NCBI RefSeq assembly: GCF_900091445.1
Contig: NZ_LT607733.1
Location: forward strand, 1,381,501 to 1,445,500
Source of the DNA: Micromonospora echinofusca
GTDB lineage: Bacteria > Actinomycetota > Actinomycetes > Mycobacteriales > Micromonosporaceae
DNA length: 64,000 nucleotides
Reading direction: 5' to 3'
Under the pieces are notes generated by a model that did not search any database, had not been told where the DNA came from, and saw only the letters and a list, made by a program, of their open reading frames with translations. Below are positions 15,092 through 23,629 of the stretch, piece by piece; the stretch's first letter is position 1; every line of letters starts with the position of its first letter. Position numbers and translations under genes: made by a program.

Positions 15092-16846
15092 TCATGGGCG
15101 TTCGGTCGAGCTTTGGTGGGAGGCGGCGTTCTCGGCCTTCCGCAGCAGGTCGCGGAAGCGGGCCGCACCGGCCACCGGGGACGCCCAACCGGAGGACATC
15201 TCCACCAACCGCGTCTCGGGCCGTTCCAACCAGGACAGGATGCGTTCCGTCTCCTCCGCGGAGGCACACGGCACCGGGCCGTGGCCGGGCAGGACGGTCT
15301 CGGCGGTCGCCCGGATCGCGGCGATCGTCGGTCGGGGGTGGACACCGGGGGGCGAGACGCCGGCGCCGGCCAGCCGGCCGTGCCGCACCAGCGCCAACTC
15401 CCAGCCACCCCGGGCCGCCGGCCGCGCGGCGGCCAGCTCGGCGATGCCGGTCAGGGCCGTCAGCCGCTGCATCCGTACGGTCGCCCGCAGCACCGCCGTC
15501 AGCCGGGACCGGGCCACCGCCGCCTCCTCGTAGCGCTGGGCGCCGGAGAGCACCTCGATGCGGGCGAGCAGGGCGTCGACCACCGGGCGGGGGTCGCTGG
15601 CGGTGGCGGTGCGAAACGGTGCGACCGCGCGGGCGTCGTACTCCTCGGGGGTGATCCGGTGCTCGCAGGGTGCCGGGCAGCGACCCAGCTCGGCCAGCGC
15701 GCAGGCCGGTGTGACCGTGCGCAGCGACAGCCGGTGGGTGCACTGGCGCAGCGGCACGGCGTCGTGGAAGCCGGCGGCGGCCAGCTCCGCGGCGCGCCGG
15801 GAGCTGAACGGCCCGAGGTAGGCGGCGTCGCCGGGGGAGATGGACCGCACCACCGACAGCCGGGGATACGGCCCGTCCGTCAGCTTCAGCCAGAGCATCC
15901 GCTCCGGGAACTTCGACCGCCGGTTGTAGGGCGGGGCGTGCGCCCCGATCAGCCGCAGCTCGCGGACCTCCGCCTCCAGCGAGTGGGCGCACTCCACCGC
16001 CTCGACCCGCTCGGCGGCGGCGAGCATCTCGGAGATCCGGGCCCGCTTCTCGGCCGCCGTGAAGTAGCTGCGCACCCGGGTGGCGATGTCGCCGGAGGTG
16101 CCGACGTAGAGCGGCCGGTCGTCGGCGGCCCGGAAGATGTAGACCCCCGGCGCCTTGGGCAGCCCCTCGGCCAGGTGCCGCTTGCGTCGCTGGGTCGGGC
16201 TGACCGCCCGGGCGAACTCGATGGCGTCGCCGACGGTGTCGACCCGGTGCCCGGCCAGGCGGGCGATCAGCCCGTGCAGCACGTCGACGGTGGCCTTGGC
16301 GTCGTCGAGCGCCCGGTGGGTGGGCTGGGTGGCGGTGCGGAAGTAGGTGGCGAGGGTGCCGAGCTTGCGGTTGGGCACCTCGTCGCGGGTCAGCACCCGG
16401 CGGGCCAGCGCGGCGGTGTCGAGCACCCGTGGGTTGGGCCAGCGGTAGCCGTGCTTCGCGCAGGCGGCCTTGAGGAAACCCACGTCGTAGGGGGCGTTGT
16501 GGGCGACCAGCACGGCGTCGGTGATGAACTCCAGGAAGCTCGGCAGCACCTGCTCGATCGGCGGGGCGGGCACCAGCATGGCCTGGGTGATGCCCGTGAG
16601 CACGGTGATGAAGGGCGGGATGGGCACGCCGGGGTTGACCAGGGTGGCCAGCACGCCCAGCTCCTCGCCGCCGCGCACCTTCACGGCGCCGATCTCGGTG
16701 ATCCCACCGCCGTCCGGCGCGCCGCCGGTGGTCTCCAGGTCGACCACCACGAACGTCGTCGCGTACAGCGGCAGCGCCGGGTCGATCCCGCCCGCGCCCG
16801 GGTCGAACCCGGCCAGCGGCTCCTGGACGTACTCGGTCTCTGCCAT
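15092..16846 (-). CDS. DEDDh 3'-5' exonuclease fused to a UvrC-like GIY-YIG module
   Basis: 584 residues. The N-terminal DnaQ/epsilon-like exonuclease shows VVDLETTG (34-41), HNAPYDVGF and HRALDDAK. It is followed by a GIY-YIG domain (GVYIFRAADDRPLYVGTS, about 235-310) and a UvrC-like middle region with Cys-rich CALAELGRCPAPC. This architecture resembles the Cho/YP-type UvrC homologs of actinobacteria, presumably DNA repair nucleases. The ATG at 16846 follows TAGCGT by 7 nt. The UvrC C-terminal RNase H-like and HhH domains are absent. Confidence 0.9.
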   Translation of the reverse strand: MAETEYVQEPLAGFDPGAGGIDPALPLYATTFVVVDLETTGGAPDGGGITEIGAVKVRGGEELGVLATLVNPGVPIPPFITVLTGITQAMLVPAPPIEQVLPSFLEFITDAVLVAHNAPYDVGFLKAACAKHGYRWPNPRVLDTAALARRVLTRDEVPNRKLGTLATYFRTATQPTHRALDDAKATVDVLHGLIARLAGHRVDTVGDAIEFARAVSPTQRRKRHLAEGLPKAPGVYIFRAADDRPLYVGTSGDIATRVRSYFTAAEKRARISEMLAAAERVEAVECAHSLEAEVRELRLIGAHAPPYNRRSKFPERMLWLKLTDGPYPRLSVVRSISPGDAAYLGPFSSRRAAELAAAGFHDAVPLRQCTHRLSLRTVTPACALAELGRCPAPCEHRITPEEYDARAVAPFRTATASDPRPVVDALLARIEVLSGAQRYEEAAVARSRLTAVLRATVRMQRLTALTGIAELAAARPAARGGWELALVRHGRLAGAGVSPPGVHPRPTIAAIRATAETVLPGHGPVPCASAEETERILSWLERPETRLVEMSSGWASPVAGAARFRDLLRKAENAASHQSSTERP

Positions 16847-16853
16847 CGGCGGC

Positions 16854-16859
16854 ACGCTA
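16854..16859 (-). promoter_or_regulatory. Leaderless-type -10 box for the exonuclease gene
   Basis: TAGCGT on the minus strand, 7 nt before the ATG at 16846. It is part of a divergent promoter region with the NYN gene. Confidence 0.5.
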
Positions 16860-16911
16860 GCGGTCCGGTCCGACACTCCCGTCCCAGGGGCATCAGACGT
16901 CACCACGGGTC

Positions 16912-16917
16912 TAGGAT
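16912..16917 (+). promoter_or_regulatory. Candidate -10 box for the NYN-domain gene
   Basis: TAGGAT (TANNNT), about 50 nt before the RBS GGGAGA and the ATG at 16974. No clear -35. Confidence 0.35.
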
Positions 16918-16973
16918 GAGAGATCGGCTCACTCACCGGGCGGTGGGCCCGGTCGCGGTGGGAGACTTGCCAC

Positions 16974-18452
16974 ATGCCCCTCACCGAGCCGCACGACGAC
17001 CACCTCCGGCAGGAGGATCCGGTCGACGCTGCGCGTGAGACCGGTGGGGGCGTTCCCGACGAGGTCGGCCCCGAGGTCACGGCCGCCGAGGCGCCCGAGG
17101 CCGACGTGTCGCGGCCCGAGGCGGAGGCGGAGGCGTCCGCGCCCGAGCCGGAGCCCGTCCTGCCCGAGCCGGTCCGGCAGCGCATCGTGGCGCTCACCGC
17201 GGCGGTGCTGCCCGGGCTGCCCGCCGACGAGGTGCCGGTGCCGCTGCGCCGGGTCGCCAAGTTCGCCCCGAACCGCCGGGCCCGGCTCGGTGCCCCGGCG
17301 ATCGCCGCCCAGCTCACCGGCGACCCGCTGTTCCGGCAGCGGATCACCGCCCGGGTGCTCGCCGACACCGGTGACCTGGGCGCCGCCGTGCTGGAGGGCA
17401 CGGCGCCGGCCGCCGCCGACCCGGTCGAGGTGGCCGCGCTGGCCTACCTGGCCCGGCCCCGGGGCTGGCGCGACCTGATCGAGGCCAGCGGCGCGGCGGT
17501 CCGCGCCGAGGCCGACAGCGCCGTGGTCGCCGAACTGGTCCGCGAGGCCGAGCAGCGGGCCACCCGCGCCGAGCACGACCGGGCGGTGGCCCGGGTCGAG
17601 GCGGAGAAGCTCCGCGACGAGCTGGCGCGGGTCCGCGAGGAGCTGGGCCAACTGCGCGAGGACAGCCGACAGCTGCACCGGTCGCTGCGCGAGACGCAGG
17701 CCCGCGAGCGCAAGGCCGCCGAGTTGCTCGCCACCGAGCGGGGCCGGGCCGCCCGGGCGACGGCGGACGCCGACGCGGAGCTGCGTCGGGTACGGGCGCG
17801 GCTGGCCGAGGCCGAGGCGGCCGCCGGGGTGGCCCGGGCCAGCGCCAAGGAGGCCCGCTCGGTCGACGACGCCCGGCTCTGGCTGCTGCTGGAGACCATC
17901 GGGCAGGCCGCCGTGGGGCTGCGCCGGGAGCTGGCGCTCGACCCGGTCGACAAGCTGCCCGCCGACTTCGTCGCCGACGCCTTCGCCGACCAGTCCGGCA
18001 CCACGGCGGCCGGCACCGCCGCCCGGGCCCGCGACACCGACGACCCGGCCCGCCTCGACCAGTTGCTCGCCCTGCCCCGGGCGCACCTCGTCGTCGACGG
18101 CTACAACGTGACCAAACGAGGCTTCGGCGAGATGTCCCTGGAGCAGCAGCGCAAGCGGCTGATCACCGGGCTGGGCGGGATCGCCGCGCAGACCGGCGAC
18201 GAGGTCACGGTGGTCTTCGACGGCGCTGAGCGGATGCACGGGCTGCCGCCTTCGCCGCGCGGCGTGCGGGTGCTCTTCTCCCGCAAGGGGGAGACCGCCG
18301 ACGAGCTGATCCGGCGCCTGGTCCGCGCCGAGCCGTCGGGCCGCCCGGTGGTGGTGGTCTCCTCGGACCGCGAGGTCGCCGACGGCGTACGCCGGCACGG
18401 GGCGTACCCGCTGGGTGCCGATTCGCTGCTGCGCCGGCTCGCCCGGTCCTGA
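16974..18452 (+). CDS. NYN/PIN-domain protein with coiled coil (YacP-like)
   Basis: 492 residues. Acidic disordered N-terminus (1-60), a helical region, a long Glu/Arg-rich coiled coil (about 165-290), and a C-terminal NYN domain (about 375-490) with HLVVDGYNVTK, VVFDGAE and VVVVSSDREVAD, the acidic residues of PIN-like RNases. The NYN domain resembles B. subtilis YacP/Rae1, a ribosome-associated mRNA endonuclease; a similar RNA role is inferred. Start ATG 16974 with GGGAG upstream. Divergent from the exonuclease gene. Confidence 0.88.
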   Translation: MPLTEPHDDHLRQEDPVDAARETGGGVPDEVGPEVTAAEAPEADVSRPEAEAEASAPEPEPVLPEPVRQRIVALTAAVLPGLPADEVPVPLRRVAKFAPNRRARLGAPAIAAQLTGDPLFRQRITARVLADTGDLGAAVLEGTAPAAADPVEVAALAYLARPRGWRDLIEASGAAVRAEADSAVVAELVREAEQRATRAEHDRAVARVEAEKLRDELARVREELGQLREDSRQLHRSLRETQARERKAAELLATERGRAARATADADAELRRVRARLAEAEAAAGVARASAKEARSVDDARLWLLLETIGQAAVGLRRELALDPVDKLPADFVADAFADQSGTTAAGTAARARDTDDPARLDQLLALPRAHLVVDGYNVTKRGFGEMSLEQQRKRLITGLGGIAAQTGDEVTVVFDGAERMHGLPPSPRGVRVLFSRKGETADELIRRLVRAEPSGRPVVVVSSDREVADGVRRHGAYPLGADSLLRRLARS

Positions 18453-18518
18453 TCGGGACGCTTGATCGCTTTCGGGCCCTCCGGGGCCGGTTGTCCCTTT
18501 CTGTCGTACCCCCGGCCT

Positions 18519-18539
18519 ACCGTCGTGGTGACCGACGGT
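18519..18539 (+). other. Inverted repeat 57 nt before the small Cys-rich gene
   Basis: Perfect 7-bp arms ACCGTCG (18519-18525) and CGACGGT (18533-18539). It could end NYN transcription or be an operator for the 95-codon gene. A TACCGT box overlaps the left arm. Confidence 0.4.
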
Positions 18540-18595
18540 GCTCGGGTGGCGACGGTGACGCCGCACCCGGCCGCCGCAGCGCATCAGGAGGCGAG

Positions 18596-18883
18596 ATGCT
18601 CATCGACTGCGCGGGGTGCGGGATCCGGGGGAGCGGCTGTGCCGACTGCCTGGTGACCGCCCTGCTCGACGATTCGTCCCCGGCCGCCGGGCTGGGCGGC
18701 CCGGAGGCCCGGGCGATCGAGGTGTTCGCCCGGGCCGGGTTCGAGGTGGAGGTGCTGCCCACCCCCCCGGCCCGCCGGGCGGCAGACCCGACGTCGCCGC
18801 GTCGCGTGACGCGCGCGGGCCGGGGCACTCGACGACGCCCGCCCCCGGGCCGGTGGCTCGGGGACGGGCGTGCGAGGGGATGA
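18596..18883 (+). CDS. Small protein with N-terminal four-Cys cluster
   Basis: 95 residues. ATG at 18596 with CAGGAGG. The start MLIDCAGCGIRGSGCADC has C5-x2-C8 and C15-x2-C18, a likely metal site, followed by VTALLD and a predicted helix. I recall similar short actinobacterial proteins of unknown function beginning MLIDC. From about residue 64 the sequence turns Arg/Pro-rich and low in complexity, so the tail may be a recent read-through extension. It ends 3 nt from the opposing ABC permease gene. Confidence 0.7.
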   Translation: MLIDCAGCGIRGSGCADCLVTALLDDSSPAAGLGGPEARAIEVFARAGFEVEVLPTPPARRAADPTSPRRVTRAGRGTRRRPPPGRWLGDGRARG

Positions 18884-18886
18884 CGG

Positions 18887-19674
18887 TCAGCGGGACGGGT
18901 CCCGGTTGAACAGCCTCTTCGCCCAGAGATAGCCGACCAGCGCGATGGCGGCGCACCAGGCCGTCGCGACAGCGGCGTTCGTCCCCATCGGCCCGCCGGT
19001 CGTCAGGCCGCGCAGGGTCTCGATGATGGGGGTGAAGGGCTGGTGCTCGGCGAACTGCCGCAGCCCGGCGGGCATCGATTCGGTGGGCACGAACCCGCTG
19101 CCGATGAAGGGCAGGTAGGTCAGCGGCATGGGCAGGTTGCTCGCCGTCTCGACGCTCTTGGAGACCAGCCCCAGCGCGACCGAGAGCCAGGTGAACGCGA
19201 AGGCGGTCATGACCAGCACACCGGCGGCCGCCAGCCAGGCCGGCGCGTCCGTGGTGGGCCGGAAGCCGATCAGCAGGGCCACCCCGGTGACCACCGCCAG
19301 GCTGAGCACGGTCTGTACCATGCTGCCCAGCACGTGCCCGGTCAGCACCGACACCCGGGCGATCGCCATGGTCCGGAACCGGGCGATGATGCCCTCGGTC
19401 ATGTCCATGGCGACCGACACCGCCGTCCCGGTGGCCGCCAGGCCGGCGGTGATCAGCAGGATTCCCGGGGTCACGTAGTTGACGTAGTCGCCCCGGTCGC
19501 CCGAGCCGCCGCCCAGCCCGGCGCCGAGGGTCGAGCCGAAGACGTAGACGAAGAGCAGCAGGAGCAGGATGGGCATGCCGACGAGCAGCACCGTCATCGA
19601 GGGGTAGCGCACCCAGCGGCGCAGGTTGCGGCGCAGCATGGTGCGGGAGTCGCGTACGGCGTACGTGAGGGTGC

Positions 19675-19678
<4 letters not shown>
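18887..19678 (-). CDS. ABC-2 type transporter permease (DrrB-like)
   Basis: 263 residues with six hydrophobic segments, matching ABC-2 permeases such as DrrB that pair with DrrA ATPases to export hydrophobic molecules. Visible family stretches are MTVLLVGMPILLLLLF near 27-42, YVTPGILLIT and the C-terminal PFTPIIETLRGL. ATG at 19678 overlaps the ATPase stop (ATGA). Last gene of the RHH-DUF4097-ATPase-permease run. The substrate is unknown: no biosynthetic gene lies beside it. Confidence 0.9.
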
Positions 19679-20631
<953 letters not shown>

Positions 20632-20719
20632 GTCTTCTCCTTCCACGCCGGCCGTCGGGCCGGGCGGGGCGGTCCGGCCGTCGGGGCCGGTGGGGACGGA
20701 CGGGACGGGCGAGCGGGGG

Positions 20720-21565
20720 TCAGCCGCGGCGGACGACGATGTCGCCGAAGGAGGTCCGGGCGCTCACCCGCACGGCACCCTCGGGCTCGCCGGGCGGGTC
20801 GTACGCCTCGAGGTGGTTCTCCACCCGGCCGAACTGGGTGTGCAGGTCGAGCAGGGCGGCGGTGCCGGAGCGGACACCGACCTCGAGCCGACCGCTCTGG
20901 GTCCGGACCGTCACCGTGCCCGCCGAGACCTCGCCGATGCGGACGTCGCCGTTGACGGCGGTGGCGGTGACCGTGGCGTACGCGCAGTCGACGGCGATGT
21001 CGCCGTTGGCCGCCTTCACGCGCGCCTCGCCGGTGACGGTGCCCAACCAGCTGTCGCCGTTGCTGTTCTTGACCACCGCGTCGCCGTGGACCTCCTGCAC
21101 CCGGATGCGGCCGGTGCCGGTGCTGATCCGGGCCTGGCCCGCGACCTGCTCCACCCGGACGGCGCCGGCGGAGGTGTCGAGCTCGACGTCGGCGGCGTGG
21201 TTCAGCTCGATGTCGCCGGCCGCGGTGCGGACGCGGCAGCTGCCGAGGCGGCCGACGCCGTGGAACGTCGCCACGGAGGCGTCGCCGTGCAGGTGTGAGC
21301 CGGTCGGCAGATCGACCGTCACGTCGACCGAGCCGGGCTTGCCGAACAGGCCGAAGCCGCGCTGTCGTGGTGCTCTGACCGTCAGCCGGCCGTCGGCGTA
21401 CTCGACGCGGGTCTGCTCGGCGGCGCGTACGTCGGCTTCGCTGGCGGCGTTGCTCGGGCGGATCTCGACGACGGTGTCGGTGCGGTCGGCGGCGGTGACG
21501 CGGACGTCACCGACGACCAGGTCGACGGTGGCCGTGATCGCGGCGGGGGTGTCGAAAGTGGGCAC
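20720..21565 (-). CDS. DUF4097 beta-repeat protein
   Basis: 281 residues made of repeating short beta units rich in Gly, Asp and Val (such as RISTGTGRIRVQ, VKAANGDIAVD, VRTQSGRLEVG), the pattern of the DUF4097/adhesin-like right-handed beta-solenoid. No signal peptide or membrane segment, so it is probably cytoplasmic. GTG at 21565 with GGAAGGA upstream. It lies 72 nt after the RHH gene and 88 nt before the DrrA-like gene, apparently one operon. Function unknown. Confidence 0.88.
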   Translation of the reverse strand: MPTFDTPAAITATVDLVVGDVRVTAADRTDTVVEIRPSNAASEADVRAAEQTRVEYADGRLTVRAPRQRGFGLFGKPGSVDVTVDLPTGSHLHGDASVATFHGVGRLGSCRVRTAAGDIELNHAADVELDTSAGAVRVEQVAGQARISTGTGRIRVQEVHGDAVVKNSNGDSWLGTVTGEARVKAANGDIAVDCAYATVTATAVNGDVRIGEVSAGTVTVRTQSGRLEVGVRSGTAALLDLHTQFGRVENHLEAYDPPGEPEGAVRVSARTSFGDIVVRRG

Positions 21566-21637
21566 GACGCGGGTCCTTCCTGACGAGTGGGCGTCCCGGG
21601 CGGGGACGGGATGGCGGCGGTGCGGCGGGTCGGCAGG

Positions 21638-22153
21638 TCAGCGGGCCCAGCCGGTGAAGCGTTCTCCGCCCCGGGGGGCGCGTCGCTGCGGTTGGCGGGC
21701 CGTGCCGGAGGCCGCCACGGCGGCGCTGGCCGCCCGGACCAGCCAGGCGTTGACCGAGAGGCCGTCGCGGGCGGCGGCCTCCTCGACGCGGCCCTTGAGG
21801 TGCTCGGAGAGGCGGAAGCTGATCCGGGAGGTGGCGCCCTCCTCGGCGTCCGCCGGGGGCGGGACGTCCGGCGCGGCGACGTCCGGCTCGCCCGCGAAGT
21901 CGGGGCCGGTCGGCGGTGGCGTCACGACGAAGCTCGGCTCGCGTCCGCGCAGGCGCAGCTCGACCGAGCCGGGCGCCAGATCGCGGGTGATCTCCGCCGC
22001 CGCTGCGGCCAGCGCGTCCAGCAGCGCCAGCCGGAGCGCCGACTCGAGCGGCCCGGCCAGCCGCTCGGCCAGCGCCCGGGACTCCGCGCCGCCGAGTTCG
22101 GCGACGCCGGCCAGTTCCTGCCGGAGGTTCTCGACATACGACGTCAGGTCCAT
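21638..22153 (-). CDS. Ribbon-helix-helix (HicB/Arc-type) regulator
   Basis: 171 residues. The C-terminal part (about 109-146) has SRISFRLSEHLKGRVEEAA followed by GLSVNAWLVRAASAAV, a typical RHH DNA-binding fold. The N-terminal 75 residues are helical and may sense or oligomerise. ATG at 22153 lies 6 nt after a CATAGT box with a TTGCCA -35 at 17-nt spacing. Three tandem 11-bp repeats cover that promoter, so it very likely represses its own operon (DUF4097 and ABC exporter). No toxin gene is present, arguing against a classic toxin-antitoxin pair. Confidence 0.82.
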   Translation of the reverse strand: MDLTSYVENLRQELAGVAELGGAESRALAERLAGPLESALRLALLDALAAAAAEITRDLAPGSVELRLRGREPSFVVTPPPTGPDFAGEPDVAAPDVPPPADAEEGATSRISFRLSEHLKGRVEEAAARDGLSVNAWLVRAASAAVAASGTARQPQRRAPRGGERFTGWAR

Positions 22154-22184
22154 GACGTCACTATGACACCATCATGACGCCATG
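22152..22184. promoter_or_regulatory. Three tandem 11-bp operator-like repeats
   Basis: ATGACGTCACT (22152-22162), ATGACACCATC (22163-22173) and ATGACGCCATG (22174-22184), exact 11-nt period. They run from the RHH start codon back through its -10 box into the spacer. RHH repressors bind tandem subsites one helical turn apart, so these fit self-repression. Confidence 0.65.
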
Positions 22185-22188
22185 GCAA
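22160..22188 (-). promoter_or_regulatory. Leaderless promoter of the RHH operon
   Basis: On the minus strand: TTGCCA (22188-22183), 17-nt spacer, CATAGT (22165-22160), then 6 nt to the ATG at 22153. A good SigA-type match. Confidence 0.65.
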
Positions 22189-22313
22189 GCGGATATGGCT
22201 TCTTCGTGGCGTCACCGTGGCGACAGTTGACGTCGGGATGGCGTACGCCGGCCTGAGTGGGCCGGTGCCGGGCGGGCAATAGGATGGGCGGTCACGGCGG
22301 AGGGAGCGGCGGC

Positions 22314-22373
22314 ATGACGCGGGTACGACGCGACGGCGCGAGCCGCATCCCGGCGCCGGGAGGGCGGCGGTGA
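22314..22373 (+). CDS. 19-residue Arg-rich leader peptide coupled to the M48 gene
   Basis: A short frame starts at ATG 22314 behind a strong GGAGGGAG site and encodes MTRVRRDGASRIPAPGGRR. Its TGA (22371-22373) overlaps the GTG start of the M48 protease gene by three bases in GTGA. Spacing and RBS suggest real translation and start/stop coupling. A candidate -10 (TAGGAT, 22280-22285) lies upstream. No homolog recognised; six of 19 residues are Arg. It could simply be a coupling device. Confidence 0.5.
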   Translation: MTRVRRDGASRIPAPGGRR

Positions 22374-23629
22374 GCCCGCGCGGCTGGGCGGTGCTGTCGC
22401 TCGTCGCCCTGACCGTGGCCCTGGTGGTCACCGCCGCGCTGCTCATCCCGTGGCACCGGCCGCCGGCCCCCCGGGCCGACCAGCTCGCCGCGCTGGGCGA
22501 CCTGCCCGCCGAGCAGGTGGCCCGCAGCCGGGAGTTCCGTTCCGCGCTGCGCCCCGCCGGCTGGGCCGCGATCGCGATCGGCCTGCTGGTGGCCCTGCTG
22601 CTCGGCCTGACCCCGCTGGGCAGCCGGCTCGTCGAGCTGGCCGGCCGCCCGTTCGGCGGGCACTGGGCCGCCCAGGCCGTCCTCGGCGGGCTCGCCGTCG
22701 TGCTCGTCGCCGACCTGGTGACCCTGCCGTTCGCCGCCTGGCGGCAGGCCGTGCTCACCCGCTACGGGCTGAGCACCAACGGCTGGAGCGGCTGGACGGC
22801 CGACCTGCTCAAGTCGTACGCGGTCAGCGCGGTGATCGGCGCGGTGGCACTGCTCGGCTTCTACACCGTCATCCGGCTGTCGCCGCGCTGGTGGTGGGCG
22901 TTCGGCGCGGCCGGCGCGGCGACCCTGGTGGTGCTGCTCTCCTTCGTGCTGCCCGTGCTGGTCGAGCCGGTCTTCAACCGGTTCACCCCGATGGAGCAGG
23001 GGCCGCTGCGCGCCCAGCTGATGCAGCTGGCGGCCCGCGACGGCGTCCCCGTACGCGACGTGCTGGTCGCCGACGCGTCACGGCGCACCCGGGCGGTCAA
23101 CGCGTACGTCTCGGGGCTCGGGCCGACGCGGCGCGTGGTGGTCTACGACACGCTGCTGCGCGAGGCGACGCCCGCCGAGGTGACCGCGGTGGTGGCCCAC
23201 GAGCTGGGGCACGCCAAGGACCGGGACGTCGCCGTCGGCACGCTGACCGGTGCGCTGGGCGCCGCCGCGGCGGTGGTCGCGCTCTACCTGCTCGGCTCCT
23301 CCGGCCCGCTGCTGCGCCTGGCCGGCGTCGACTCGGTCGCCCAGCCACGCGCGTTCCCCCTGCTCGTCGCCCTGGTGACGGTGGCCGGACTGGTCTCCGC
23401 CCCGGCGCAGGCGCTGATGTCGCGGCGGGTGGAGGCGCGCGCCGACGCGCACGCGCTCGCGCTGACCGGCGATTCGGCCGCCTTCGAGGCGATGCAGCGG
23501 CGGCTCGCCGGCATCAACCTCGCCGACCCCGACCCGCCCCGCTGGGAATACCTCTACTCCGCCACCCACCCGTCCACGGTCGAGCGGATGGCCGCCGCCC
23601 GAGCCCACGCCAGGGAGACCGGCCGATGA
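22370..23629 (+). CDS. M48 family (Ste24/HtpX-like) membrane metalloprotease
   Basis: 419 residues with several membrane segments and the zinc motif HELGH (H277-H281). The third ligand is probably the Glu in SRRVEARADAHAL about 75 residues later. The C-terminal HPSTVERM motif is typical of the CAAX-protease-like Ste24 group. Likely acts in membrane-protein quality control. GTG at 22370 follows GGGAGGG. The stop overlaps the pimB ATG (ATGA). Confidence 0.92.
   Translation: MSPRGWAVLSLVALTVALVVTAALLIPWHRPPAPRADQLAALGDLPAEQVARSREFRSALRPAGWAAIAIGLLVALLLGLTPLGSRLVELAGRPFGGHWAAQAVLGGLAVVLVADLVTLPFAAWRQAVLTRYGLSTNGWSGWTADLLKSYAVSAVIGAVALLGFYTVIRLSPRWWWAFGAAGAATLVVLLSFVLPVLVEPVFNRFTPMEQGPLRAQLMQLAARDGVPVRDVLVADASRRTRAVNAYVSGLGPTRRVVVYDTLLREATPAEVTAVVAHELGHAKDRDVAVGTLTGALGAAAAVVALYLLGSSGPLLRLAGVDSVAQPRAFPLLVALVTVAGLVSAPAQALMSRRVEARADAHALALTGDSAAFEAMQRRLAGINLADPDPPRWEYLYSATHPSTVERMAAARAHARETGR

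Noticed and set aside
16847..17401. Extension of the exonuclease gene upstream to 17401
   Set aside because: Overlaps the opposite-strand NYN gene, is Ser/Ala/Thr-rich, and ignores the TAGCGT box and ATG at 16846.
21638..22153. RHH gene as a HicB antitoxin of a toxin-antitoxin pair
   Set aside because: No HicA-like or other small toxin gene next to it; its operon partners are DUF4097 and an ABC exporter.
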